A stretch of DNA of 64,000 nucleotides from contig JBCNJP010000003.1 in NCBI GenBank assembly GCA_039602395.1, positions 30,341,810-30,405,809 on the forward strand. Direction: 5' to 3'. The notes under the pieces were generated by a model. The model saw nothing but the letters and a program-made list of their open reading frames with translations. It ran no database searches and was not told the DNA's origin. Both the position numbers and the translations under genes were made by a program. This document shows, piece after piece, positions 46,043-58,250 of this stretch (its first letter is position 1; the number at the start of each line of letters is the position of its first letter). Origin of the DNA: Deinandra increscens subsp. villosa (taxonomy: Eukaryota; Streptophyta; Magnoliopsida; Asterales; Asteraceae).

Positions 46043-47156
46043 TTGACACCCGACCCCTTGAGGACCAATGCCACATCGTCGGATTTACTCATCAACACAT
46101 GATTTAATCTGAAAGTGCATGAGCGGTAGATCATCTACTCGGTCGTATCGAAATCAATGTAAAACGTGAATGAGACAAGATAAAAATACAAACGGCTTTG
46201 TATTAGACCACAGAGAACCACAGAGTACACAGAGAGAAATATGACCAAGAGCTTACGATCTCAATACAAGACAAACTATTTATATTGGATGAATCTCGAT
46301 CAGCCGGTCAAGGTTCGTCTAGGTCCGAACCTGGAGTTCGCCTAGGGTTCGGACACCAGCAATCTTGTACATCTTTTTCTTGTATTTGATACTTCACATG
46401 ACGGTCAGGAACCATGTATCTACAAACTCCCCCTCGACATGTGCAGTATCAATTTCCACTTTAAAACTTGTATCTTGTATCTTCAATCAAACTCTCCCTT
46501 GACTTGACGATGAGTTTAATCTTGAATACTTGATATTGCATCATGTGTAATCTCTTTATCAACAATATTCAAAAGACTTGAAGTTGTGATGTTCTCTTTC
46601 CACTTAGAAACCTGCTAACATAAATAATCTTGGCACAAAACATCTCTTCGAGACTCCAAGATATTTTGATTATGAAATTGATTTCGTATTCCGTGTTGAT
46701 CAATCGAAAAGAAATAAGAAACAAAATCCTTTTGATTTTTAGAAACTTTACATCAAAACACACCTAAAATCTTTTTGGTATTTTCTGATATGAATAGTAA
46801 ATGCAATGCAAAATCAGACACTATTTTTGTCTTTTGTGATAAAGATAACAACTTGGGATCATATTGGACATAACATGCTGAACTACACTTCAATTTCGAT
46901 TATTGTAACACATAAGCCATGTCGATTGCAGATATAATTTGTCCAATTTAATTCTCAAGCAGAAGCTTACTCATAACATCTGGATATGTTAAAGTATTGA
47001 TTAGATTTGCTTTGACCAGTGTACCCCACACTATCAGACATACTCAGATATGCTTTGCTTATCACATTTTGTGATTTTGTTTGTGATTTATCACATAATG
47101 ATTGTATACATGATATAGTTAACTGTGTTCCATGCAAAAAGAAATAAGAATATTAA

Positions 47157-47400
47157 ATCATTTACCTTAAGGTCGATCTTTCGATACGCAGATAAGGCCT
47201 CATATTTAACAAAATAAGGCAATAAAAACAAGTTGAAATTGTATAACCCAACAACAATCAGGTCGGTCTTGTGGACACGTAGAGAAAGTCTGATGAGTTA
47301 TAGGAAACACCAAAGAAAATAAAGCAGAACGTCAAACGAACAACGATCAGGTCGATATTTTGATACGCAGAGAAAGTCCGATCGTTTGACAAAATAAAGA
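47157..47400. repeat. tandem repeat, GATACGCAGAGAAAG type
   Basis: Three diverged units with CAGGTCGAT-like and GATACGCAGAGAAAGTCCGA-like words, at about 47170, 47260 and 47347. Confidence 0.75.
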
Positions 47401-47819
47401 AAATCAAACAAGTTTAAATCTTTGCAAAATGAACACATGTATACACATTGACTTCTCATTTTATTTTTCACATATTTTTTTCTTGATATATCTTAAGATA
47501 TGCATCAAGATGTTGTCCACTAGGTCAAGCATCAGATTTAGTGTATATCACATTTATATACTTTCTGATTTGCCAAGCCTACCTTACACATCGATCAAAT
47601 GGTCTTATGGCTTGTTCACTTACTTTATCCATGAGTCAGTCAATGTCAAACAATGTACCATCATTTCCCAGTCACGTCGGATACAATTTCTCATTTTTCA
47701 ATGTCTAGTAAAAGTATAGATCTTTCTGAGACGGTCATTTTGGCTGGTATTAGCTCCCGTAACTCTTTACGGTTCTCAAGTTACGTCAGTTTTCGTGAAC
47801 CCTTCTAAAAATCCTGATT

Positions 47820-47925
47820 ATTGTTCACCCGAACCTCAGCCGAACTTGATCTGAACGTCTGCCGAACCTTAACCGAACTTGGTTGACCGAACATCAATTG
47901 AACCTTGTCCGAACTTAAAGAATAG
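47820..47925. repeat. CCGAAC-rich cluster
   Basis: Seven or more copies of CCGAAC or CCGAACTT within about 105 bp, unlike the AT-rich flanks. A similar word dominates the palindrome arms at 61371-62071. Confidence 0.7.
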
Positions 47926-48541
47926 CCAGTTTTGGTCCCTTAACCTTTTAATTACAATTTAAACCCCAGACTTCTACCGAATTGTTATTTTATGCCACTT
48001 AAGGGTATATTTCTAAAGGTTTCTAAGGTTCTGGACACGTACGATAGTATACATATACATACATTTATATCTTTACATAAATTACATTTTTAACCCTCCA
48101 ACTTCTATTTAATGCATATTAACCCCTTATCTTTTGATATAGTTATTATTTCATGTTCTAAAACTTTTCTAAATATATTTATAACATTTTCTAAGGTTCG
48201 GTTACGTATAATAAGGAATATAATAATATACTTATGTATAAATATTATATATTTATCCATTTTCTTTCTCTTTAACTATTACTTGTGCATTTTTCACATA
48301 CGTATATATTTACCAAACCTATAACAAATATATATACATCAATATTTTATCGTGATGATTTCAAATACGTATATCTATATTTTAAACATGTATTTTGCTC
48401 GAATATAATGACCTTTTTGATGTTCAAACATATTTTTACTTATAGTTCACATGTTTAACTATTAACACACGTATTCATACGTATATTTCTATTTTCTTTT
48501 TATTTATATACGTTATAGAAATTTGGGATGTTACACCACAT

Positions 48542-49462
48542 GAGCTTCATCATTACCAGCATTAACACCATGACCTTGAAAATATCTTGTATAATCGAAT
48601 TCCTCATCTTCCCAGGAACTATCACCACCTCATGCCTTGGAGCACCATTCAGTAGAGCCACATAATCAGGATTAGCCAGATTCCCGATTAGTGTTTTCAA
48701 TGGTGGCCGATTATCATTCTTGTTCCGGTAGACTGCTAACTTGCCAATAGTAGCAACTGTCATATGCTATAGAGGAATCACTAGAGTTGCATGCTTTGGA
48801 AAATTCAGCAATAAATGGTTAATCATCATTTGCATGAACCTTGGGTACATCAACACTTGTTTCTGACGGGTAGCTATGTTGTCAACCATGTTCAGAAACA
48901 CCAACTTAGAGAAATTTTACCTCCTGTTCATTGTCAAAACAACCATTGCAGACACAATCCTGATTTCTCCTTCATCAAGGCTGGTTAGACGATTTCCAAT
49001 ACAATGTAACAAAACATGAAACAGGAACTTGTATGGAATTGAGAAATTTGACTTCTTGATCCATTCAGCAAAAGGATCACCATGATATTTAATTCTTTTT
49101 AGTAAAGAAACAACATCAGGAGCTAAGAACTCAACATGATCTTCTGCTTCGTCACCAAATTACATAATCCGCCTGATTAAATCTTTAGTAATTATAACCG
49201 GATGATTGTGAATAGTAGCTTCAATTTGTGGTGGCTTCACAGTCTGATTGACATGGGCAGAACGTCAAAACTCATTGAGAATATCATAATATGGTGTGCA
49301 TTGAGTTGTAACAGCATATAAAATCCTTGAACGGTTAAGAAATGAAAATGTCCCACCAAAATCAGCTTCATGCTTAGTAGAAGGACCCAGATTAGCACAT
49401 ATATTGTGCTTTGGTCTGATAGGTAAATCTTCGTTAACTGCCATTACTGCACATGAACACAA
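48542..49462 (-). pseudogene. accessory ORF relic, N-terminal part
   Basis: From about 49462 the minus strand reads MCSCAVMAVNEDLPIRPK, then GGTFSFLNRSRILYAVTTQ, YDILNEF, PVIITKDLIRRIM, FGDEAEDHVEFLAPD, SIPYKFLFHVLLHCIGNRL, IRIVSAMVVLTMN, FSKLVFLNMVDNIATR and VLMYPRFMQMMINHLL, with stops at four places. From memory this pattern resembles uncharacterised proteins often annotated beside retrotransposons in Asteraceae genomes. It is neither Gag nor any pol domain. The last codons before 48541 (NAGNDEAHV) lead into VVNKLV at 46042. Confidence 0.6.
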
Positions 49463-50719
49463 CTTTAATGAGATTAAAAAAAATCACCTAATTAACATAA
49501 AAAAGAAAACACTTGGCGAATGAAATAATGCAGCCGAATGACCATCAATGGATCGTATAAGGCCGAATGAAAATTGGCCTGCCAAATGAGCATCGAATTA
49601 TCTCATTCGCCGAATGATGTTATTCAGCACTGCAGCAGTTCCAAATGAAAATTTGAAACCCTAGATTTCGATTTAGAGTTCTTTTTCAGATAAATGTTGC
49701 TACAGAAGATTCGCCATGTGTTCGTGAATCTAATGGTGCGTTTCAATTTGATAAACAATCAGTTTAAGCCCCTTAAATAAGCAAAAACTTATTCGGCTAA
49801 AAAACCGAACGGTTTTTCATTCCTAAAACCCTAAAATTGGTCCGATGGTAATGAAATTAGTCTCTAAATGCTCACAACACTGCTGCGCACCTGTTACACT
49901 GGAAAAATATGGCAACAACTCGTTATATCAAGAAAACAAAATGATCGAATGACAACAGTTGGGAGCTGCACCGAATAACAGCGAATGATATTTTGGGATA
50001 ATAACCGGTGAATGATCTCATTGGCCATTATATATGATGCTTCATTCGGCGAATGATTTCATTCGGCGATACCGAATAAAGTCATTCTTTGTTAAAAAAA
50101 ATCATTTTACCCCCTTGATTTGTACCATTAATGCAAATGATCACCCCAACAATTTTAGAAAAACTTTGAATTATTAGATCACTATCAATTTGTAACAAGA
50201 TGAATATTGAGATTTGGTTGTTTATCCAGAATGACTCGGCTCGATATTCTCACAACTTGGTTGATCAAAACATAAAGAAAATTGAATTTTTTTTTTGAAC
50301 TTTACAAAAATTATATCAAAACAAACCTAAAATCTTTTTGGATTTTCAAACATTATGCTAAAACAAGCCTAAATTATTTTTTGATTTTCCAAATGCCCGA
50401 AAATCAATAAAGAATAACTATATTTTTGTGAGAAAGATCAGAACGTGAGATCATATCAGCAATATATATCTAGCATACTTAAATTTCAACTTTAATCAGC
50501 ATGCAAGCTATGAGTATTGCCGATACAACATTTCCATGTTTATTTCCGCTCGATTCTTTGTGTCTTCTACGTTTTTCCTCCTAATCTCTACCAAGGCTTC
50601 TAGAAACACAATATAACATAATTTAAGTATCTAAGCCTCATTATCATTCAAAACATATATAAAATGTTGAGAATGTCGGGAATTATTGACAGAAATGATG
50701 TGCAATTACAAGCACATCA
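49463..50719 (-). other. noncoding leader/LTR-like DNA with CCGAATGA words
   Basis: No gene. 49500-50090 is rich in GCCGAATGA, and near-palindromes such as CATTCGCCGAATG (about 49607) and CATTCGGCGAATG (about 50044) recur. 50160-50560 resembles 46660-46930 (ACAAACCTAAAATCTTTTTGG and following). The right end GCACATCA at 50719 is the LTR terminus of the next element. Confidence 0.5.
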
Positions 50720-52438
50720 AATATCCCCACACTTAGACATTGCTCGTCCCTGAGAAATTCCTATTCAAAATCAGAGTTCAATAATTTCCGAACATATATT
50801 TTTCTCATGCACCACTACAATGAAAATTTAACAACATAGATATATACTGCATTGTACTTACTAAGTCCATAAGGTTTTACCAAAGTACTAAGATTGACAA
50901 CCCAACAAGTTAGTAGTTATTTAAGATCACAGGAAGTATTAACCAAGTTAGCAAGCCCTGGCATTATATCACACAACTCACTCCACTTACCATGTCACTC
51001 GACTCTCAGGGTTATCTTTTTAAGTGAACACTCAAAGTCAAGTATGTCGAAGCGTATTCTTGGTTTATATATCGATCATGCTGCTGAGTCTGTTATGGGA
51101 TCTAACCAAAGAATGGGGGGGGGGGGAGAAATTCAAAAGTTGCTCAAAGATACGGGTGTATGAGCTACCACCTTTACGTATATCTTAGCGTATATGTACA
51201 GCCATGTCACAATAGTCATTGTGATTTATTTTCATACCTATATCTTTCTTCTTCTTTTTTTCTTTTTGTAGTAGTAGGATAGATATGTTGGAGTTATGCA
51301 GAAAGTCCAACATCTTCGGACAATTGACAACCCGAAACAGATCCATAACAATCTCAAGGAAATCATGGTCTCAACATAAACCTAGAAACTTATATTAGAC
51401 ATACGACATTCCCTCATACATAAATATTTTCTTCAAATATTTCTTTTTCTTATCCTTAAAGGAAATTCTAATCTAAGGATAACTCACAAGGGAAATAAGG
51501 CAAATGGGCATATTAGACCTGCTAGACTCAATAAAATACTCCTGATCTCGTGTTTTTATTAAAATACTTGTTAGGTAAACTGTTCCTGCTACTTTAGACA
51601 TGGCAATGCAAGCACGTTCTAAAAACGAATCTATGAATTATGTTAAACTGGTGTACTTTCGTGTAAATTGAGATTTGAAAATTTAAAATTTATTCAGAGT
51701 TTTTCTTTGTAATCTTTTTCTTCTTTTTCAGGGGGCAAATATATATAATTTGTAATTTATTTCAACATTCTCATCCCCTCACTAAAAACTATACATTGTC
51801 CCTAATGTACATTTAGAAACAATATAAATAAAGTAGGCAAAATAAAGAAGTCGGGATGGAACGGGACTCCCCTAGGGACTTAAAGTTAGCGCGAGATGGT
51901 AAGTGTGATAACACTAGCTTCGTTTAGCATCCAATGCATATGCTCCAGCAAGATTCCTTCATCTCATGATGTCCAACCTAAATTTGTTCCTGTAGATTCA
52001 TAGCTAGAAGAAGGATCAGAGCATCAAGTTCATATGCAATTATAACATGCAAATCAGCAGACTTATGTGAAATCAAAATTTGGCAATTTAGATGGGATGG
52101 CCCGATACAGACCGCGATAGTGTAAGACGGTCTGATGTGAGAATCACAGAATTGAGGGCCATCCCCACACTTAGTTTTTTACAGCATGCAGTCACATAAA
52201 TCAGGCATACAAGATTATCAAGCATTTATCATCAATGATTCCAGTTTTCTCAAACCTAACCCTAGATCAAATATCAACTAGACCCCTTTGATTTAGAAAT
52301 GGAACAATCAAACCATAGAATTAGCTACTTCCTATGATACGATAGCAACATACCATTAACAATCAACACATAAACATCAAACAAGTTGCAAGTAGTAACA
52401 CTTAAGAACTAGAAGGTTAGAAACACATATGTGCCAAA
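50720..52438 (-). other. 3' noncoding end of a third gag-protease-type element
   Basis: CACATCA at 50719 is followed by AATATCCCCACACTTAG, the LTR end and PPT arrangement of copy A (18042-18062). Further in, CATTGTCCCTAATGTAC near 51794 parallels CATTGCCCTCAATGTGG. A G run lies at 51116-51127. The element is cut off near 52438 by the helicase relic. No GCGTATCGC pair is visible here. Confidence 0.6.
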
Positions 52439-53353
52439 GATTCTTTTAATGGTGATCAAAAAATCATTTACGATGAAATCATGAATCAGGTCAATAATGA
52501 TTTACCGGGCGTGTTCTTTATAGATGGTCCTGGTGGAACGGGAAAAGCGTTTGTGTACAAAGCTATGCTTTCTGAAGTCCGTGCACGTGGTTTAATTGCT
52601 TTGGCAACAGCGTCATCAGGTGCCGTTGCTAATAACTTTCCGGTAGAGAGAACAGCGCAATCCAGATTCAGGATTCCTATTAAACTTGAAAATAACTCGA
52701 TGTGCAATATCAACAAACAAAGTGGAGACGCTGAAGTAATTAGGTCATGCAAAATAATCATTTGGGATGAAGCATCGATGGCAAAGCGACATGTCAATCG
52801 AACTTTGCAAGACATTATAGGCTTTAGGCTCCCATTTGGTGGAAAGATAGTGGTTATGGGAGGCGATTTCAGACAGGTGTTACCAGTCGTTAAACGTGGC
52901 ACTCGAGCACAGATTGTAGACGCTAGCTTACGCATGTCGCCTCTTTGGTCTTAGACTAGAGTAATGCGGTTGACCATAAACATGAGAGCACTCAATGATC
53001 CATGGTTTTCTGATTTTCTTTTAAGAGTTAGTAATGGAACTGAAGAATCCATTGAAGGAAGCTTTATCCGCATTCCTGATTCCATGACAATTCCATCCAC
53101 TATCCGAGAAAACTCTATAAAAGAATTGATCGATGCCATCTTTCCATCACTTCAAGATAATAAGCATTCCTCGGATTATATAATCTCAAGAGCAATTATA
53201 TCCACTAAGAATGAGAGTGTTTATGAGATTAATGATCACATGATAATTTTACAGGGGAGGAAAAAGTTTACTATAGTTTTGATGAGGATGAAGACGATTG
53301 CAACAACTTATATCCGGTCGAGTTCTTAAACACGCTAAATCTGAGTGGTTTGT
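52439..53353 (+). pseudogene. PIF1-type helicase relic (Helitron-like), first part
   Basis: It begins DSFNGDQKIIYDEIM, the usual entry of PIF1-like ATPases of plant Helitrons. Walker A reads GPGGTGKAF, with Ala in place of the normal Thr. ATASSGAVANNF, CKIIIWDEASMA (Walker B), GGDFRQVLPVV and RLTINMRA follow. A stop splits LWS from TRVMRLT at 52954, and a frameshift near 53255 precedes YPVEFLNTLNLSGL. The Rep nickase domain is absent upstream, so the piece is 5'-truncated as well as broken. It is cut after SGL by copy B and resumes at 62435. Confidence 0.88.
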
Positions 53354-54981
53354 TGATGTGTTGCAATCACATCCTATTTCCGGGGTCTTTTATATAGTTA
53401 TTTGAGTCCAAATTGAGTCGGTTTTCTTTAGTTTTAGTTGTTTTTAGTTGAGTTTGTGTCTTTGAGTCCTGTTTATGTTTTTATGTAAGTTTTGCAGGAG
53501 TTTGATGAATTCCCGAGGCCACGAGAGAAAGTTGGAAGAAGTAGAAGAAAAGAAGAAGAAGTGCTGAACAAGCAGTCTTAGGTGTATCGCCTGGGACTTG
53601 ATGAGTGCTAAGCGATACGCACGGAGTGGCTGGTCAAAGAAAGTCAAAGTCGGTGAAACTCGACTGTTTTGTCATGACATCTGTATTAGGCGTATCGCCT
53701 AGTGATAAGATACCTCCAAGCGATACGCTTGGAGGTCCGAAATCCGCAAACTTAGCCTGATTGATATAAATTCGGTTTTAGGGTTTCAATTCGGGATTCT
53801 ACACCTGTGTTCGACCAGAGAGAGGCTGAGAGGCGATTTTTGAAGGCGGAGAAGGTGGAATCAAGTGGAGATCGACCCGGAATCACTATTCGACAATCAA
53901 TTTGGCAATCCGGTTCCTTCCCTTACTTCGATTTCTTGTTCTTGATTAGTTCTAAAACCATGTTTAGGGTTAAAGATTCTGTTTTTATGGTTTCTTTTAC
54001 TGTGATTATGGTGGCTGGCTAAACTTCTACCACTACCTAGACCGAATGATGAACTTTTGACATTTATGTTCGTGCTTGACGTTTGACAATTTGATTGATG
54101 TTTGTTTCTATTAAATTCAATTAATTTTCTGTGATGATGCGTTTATGTACTTGATTTAGGTTTCTAGTTATTAATTAAACCTTGCTTTGCTTGCGGATGT
54201 CTTCCGGTTTGGGTAAAGTCATTAATTTGTAGGATTATACTTGCAATTTAATGTGATTGCTTAATTTTGGTCATAGGGTTAGTTGATAATTGGTTATTGA
54301 ATCATGTGTGTTGCAAGCTAAATAAACTTAAAAAGGTGATAGCTATTGGGTAGTCGGGTTGGTTAATTGCTTAGGATTGAGTTGTCCCAAAAGGAAATTC
54401 CCTAGGTTAGTTTTCCAGCTTGTTATTCCAAATCATTTACAGTTAGTTAATGGTAGCTCATGTTAGCCTAGGGCGCCTTATATTAGATTCGAGGGTGGTT
54501 AGGTTTAGCTGAGGTAGGAAGTACCCAAAAGGTGAACTCCTGTTTGGGCGTTAGAAACAATTGCTAGGAAGGACTTATAAGGTGAACTAGGATCCATCAA
54601 AATTGTCAAAGTCAGGTTCGATCATAGGTGTTAATTGGGATTCCAAGTCTAGGTGGTGTCTTCTCGCATTTGATAGTTTTCTCAAGGTTTGTCTAGCTAT
54701 CGAACGTTAGTGTTAGTTAAATTAGTTAAATAAATTTCCAAAATCCAAAACCCAAATTCAATTCTCAATATTTCCATTCTTAGGTCTTAGGTTAATTTTG
54801 TTTATAGAGTGTCTCTTGGGTTCGATATTCACGGTCTTGCCTTAGCTTAGCTACAATCCGACAGGTACACTTGCCTTAGGGTTCGGTTTAGTTTAGGTAG
54901 TTTCGGTAAAATTAGGTGTGTCTAGGTCTAGTTTAGGTCTAGGTTTTTATAGTAGTTTTTAGTGTAGTTCCGAACACATCA
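53354..54981 (+). repeat. 5' LTR of copy B
   Basis: 1,628 bp from TGATGTGTTGCAATC to CGAACACATCA, the same family as the copy A LTRs. The motif pairs are 53582/53612 and 53690/53720. Confidence 0.94.
53582..53728. repeat. two 30-bp-spaced inverted motif pairs (5' LTR, copy B)
   Basis: GTGTATCGC at 53582 with GCGATACGC at 53612, and GCGTATCGC at 53690 with GCGATACGC at 53720. Spacing is 30 bp both times. Confidence 0.9.
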
Positions 54982-54987
54982 AGTTTT

Positions 54988-55005
54988 TGGCGCCATTGCC
55001 GGGGA
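54988..55005 (+). promoter_or_regulatory. primer-binding site, tRNA-Asp, copy B
   Basis: TGGCGCCATTGCCGGGGA lies six bases after the LTR, one mismatch from the tRNA-Asp complement (at a different base from copy A). Confidence 0.92.
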
Positions 55006-55160
55006 CACTTGGCAATAGCAAGATTAACTTAGGTCGTTGTTAGGAAATCTTGAGTCTTTTAGGTTTTTCTGTGTCTAAAGTCTTAGGATTTTCTGATTTC
55101 GAGTCTAGATTTTTAGGATTTTATTTGTTCTTATTTTTATCTTTATCTTTCTTCCGTTTT

Positions 55161-58100
55161 ATGCCACACACCCGTTCGCACGGTCCATCTGAGCTTACAC
55201 CATTTACTGATCCCGATAAGGACATCCGCGACCGGTTTCCTGTACTTCGAGCGGAGCTCGAGGCATTCATCCTCTCCACCACTCATTCGAAACCATCCAC
55301 TTTTTCCACACACGTCTCACGCGACACTAAACCCATCCCATTTCCTGATCTCACCACCATGGCGGCACGTCGCACCGTCCACGAGCAGGCCAGCGCCGGG
55401 GTTAACGACGCTCGGTTTGCTATCGCCTAACCCGACATTGCTAACACCGTGAATTGGTAAGTTCCATCTCACGTCATCAATGCGCTTACACATTCGATTC
55501 AGTTTCATGGACGTGAGGACGAAGATGCTCTGATGCATATCTCGCGCTTCATCCGTATTTGCAATACGTTCGGACTCACGGGAGTCGCGAACGAAACTAT
55601 CTATCTGCGGTTGTTTCCATTCTCCCTGACGTCTCGAGCCGCCGAGTGGCTTGAGACACTTCCGCCAAATTCGATCGCCACCTGGGACGATCTGACATCA
55701 AAATTCATGAAGAAATATCATCCTCCAGCCAAGGCTGCACGTACTCGGGAGGAAATCCACTCCTTTTGGATGGACCCCGATGAGCTTTATTCGGTCACGT
55801 ATGAGAGATTCAACACCCTTCTGAGCAAATGTCTGCAACACGGGTTGACAGAATGGGCTATTATCGAAAAGTTCTACAATGGACTTCCTTATTCTGTTCA
55901 GAAGGAGTTCAATATTTCAGCTGGAGGGCACATGACGTAAAAGCTCACTGTGGATGAATGTAAATCACTTTTTGAGAGCTTTGCACTGGCTGAACAACAA
56001 ACACCCGGAGATCGGAGAGCCACCTTGGCCCCGACTAGATCACTCGTACCGTCTACATCTACCCGGGGTGTTCATCACATTGGCTCAGAGACCTTGAAGC
56101 CTAAGGAGTTAGAGAATATCTATAGGGCTTTAGAAGAAATCAAACTCCATATCAAAGCCAAATGTGAGCTGTGTAGAGGCACTCATGACACCCGAGACTG
56201 CCCGCTCGCTCCCGCTGAGCTGGTCGATTATATTGGAAACCGAAACTAGTTCGCTAATTCTTTCCAGTCCTGGTGGAGGAGTGGCCAAAATTCAGGATGG
56301 CGAGAGGGAGGAAACCCACTTGGTTTTCCACCGAGGAATAACTATGGTGGAGGAGATGATGGGCTTGGTTTTAAGGAGATTAGGGAGCTTATTGCTAACC
56401 AGACCCAGATCCTGTAGCAGATAGTGGCGAGAGATGAGGGGACACAGAAGAAGTTGGCAAATCATGACACGCTACTACGAAATCAACAAGCTTCGTTCCT
56501 GGATTTACAGCGGTCGATGGGTGACATCGCAAAGCAGCTGAAGGAGCTCAGTTTCCGTGGGGGTAAATTTTCAGGTAGTACGTACAAAAACTCCCAACGC
56601 AAATGTCAATGCTATTACAACTAGGAGCGGGAGAGTTGTTTAGATTCCATCACCGGAAGTAGTTGAGGAGGAGCCGGTCGATAAGGAGATCGAATTAGAG
56701 ACGCCAGACGAAAGGGTGCATCCGAGCGTGACGCCAGCAAGTACTGCACCAAACATCGAGGCGGAGGTAGTGAAGAAACCGCCGGTTGGAGAGAAGCCAC
56801 TGAAGTGGGAGGAGGTGAAGGTGAAGAAGAGAGTGAGATTTGCATCTCAACCGATTACAGCAGAAGATTTGAAGCGTGTGTCGTATCCTAAACGTCTAAT
56901 TCAACAGAAGAATGCACAAGAGTATGGTCAGTTTCTCGATATTCTTAGGCAACTTAGGATCACATTACCATTTACTGAAAATATAAATAAAATGCCTAAG
57001 TATGCTAAGTTTTTGAAGGATATGTTAAGTAGTAAAAAGAAACTGGAAGCTTTATCAGATATAACTCTTGACTCAAATTGTTCGGCCGTGTTTCAGAATA
57101 ATTTACCCAAGAAATTAAACGATCTGGGGATTTTTACAATTCCTTGCATTTTTGATAGTTCTTCTATTACTTATGCTTTAGCTGATCTAGGTGCCTCGAT
57201 TAATGTTATGCCTTTTTCTGTTTTTAAGCACTTAGGATTAGGAGAGTTAGCACCTACTTGCATGAATATATCTTTAGCTGACAAATCTATTGTGAGACCC
57301 AAAGGCATAGTGGAAAATATGCCTGTGAAAGTTGATAAATTTTTGTTCCCTATAGACTTTGTGGTAGTTGATAGTGATTATGACCCAAGTTGCCCTTTGA
57401 TTCTATATAGGCCCTTCCTTAGGACCGCCCGTGCTTTAGTGGATGTTTTTTAGGGTACCATAACTTTGAGGGTTGATAATGAGAGCGTCATGTTTAAGGT
57501 AGGTAGACATGAAGATAGTGGCACCAAATCGGTGTGTTTGATAGGTACTTTGATGTCATTCATAGACCTAGTGGTGGTAGGTAATAGGTTAGAGGATGAA
57601 GAGATTGAGGAGAATGAGTGTGGGGAGAACACCGGGGGGTTAGTTGAATTAGTTGACAAAAATGAAATTTTTGACCCATTAGTGAAACCCGGTGAGGTAG
57701 TTAAGGGTGTAGTTGAAGAGTTGAAGGATGAGGTGATGATAGAGGATAAGTGTGGGGAAGATCCCGGGGGTTAGAACTCTTAATTGAACAAATTAGTGAT
57801 AGTGACCCGTTAGTAGAACCCGGGGATGAGTTAGTGGTTAGAGAGAAGTTGGTAGTTGAGAGTAGTTGTAAGAGAGCCATACTTGGTGATTTAGGTGTTT
57901 TGAGTGATGATATAGAGTTTAGGCCAAGTGTGGGGAAGTTAGAGGTGGTTTTTAGTGGAAATGACCCGGCTTTGAGTTTTATAGAGAAAATTAAGTTTCT
58001 TTCGGGTCGTTATAAGCATTGGAAGGTTAAAAACTCGTTAGAGTTACTAAAGTTGTTGACTTTAAGGATTAGAAAGTTAGTTGGTGGTTGGGAGGATGAG

Positions 58101-58250
58101 AACCGGGTGAAAACCGGTAATTTTGCGGTTAAAGATGTGAAATCAAAGCCTCCGGATGGTTTGGGAGGTTGTCTTGATGTTTTGTGCTATGTGATTGAGT
58201 GCCCGGGTTGTATATTTTGTAGTTGTGTTTTCAATTTTCTGCAATTTTAG
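55161..58250 (+). pseudogene. gag: gag-protease ORF of copy B, with many stops
   Basis: Parallel to the copy A protein from MPHTRSHGPSELTPF through WLETLPPNSIATWDDL, FYNGLPYSVQKEF, the knuckle CELCRGTHDTRDC, MPKYAKFLKDMLSSKKKLE and the protease ALADLGASINVMPFSVF, to an acidic tail. Premature stops are at about 55428, 55458, 55938, 56247, 56415, 56640 and 57451, and a frameshift is near 57770. Several are single transitions from Gln codons. As in copy A, no RT follows the protease tail. Confidence 0.92.

Larger units (their letters stand above)
46043..48536 (-). mobile_element. composite insertion splitting the accessory ORF
   Basis: It is flanked by CACAT (46038-46042 and 48537-48541). The left end is an LTR-like unit, 46044-46424 (TGACACCCGACC to TATCTACA, with a TATA-like TATTTATA near 46274), followed by a PPT-like AACTCCCCCTCG. 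The right end (GGGATGTTACA at 48535) looks like the start of a minus-strand gypsy LTR, which typically begins TGTAACATCCC. The two ends suggest two elements or one rearranged element; no coding domain remains between them. Confidence 0.55.
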
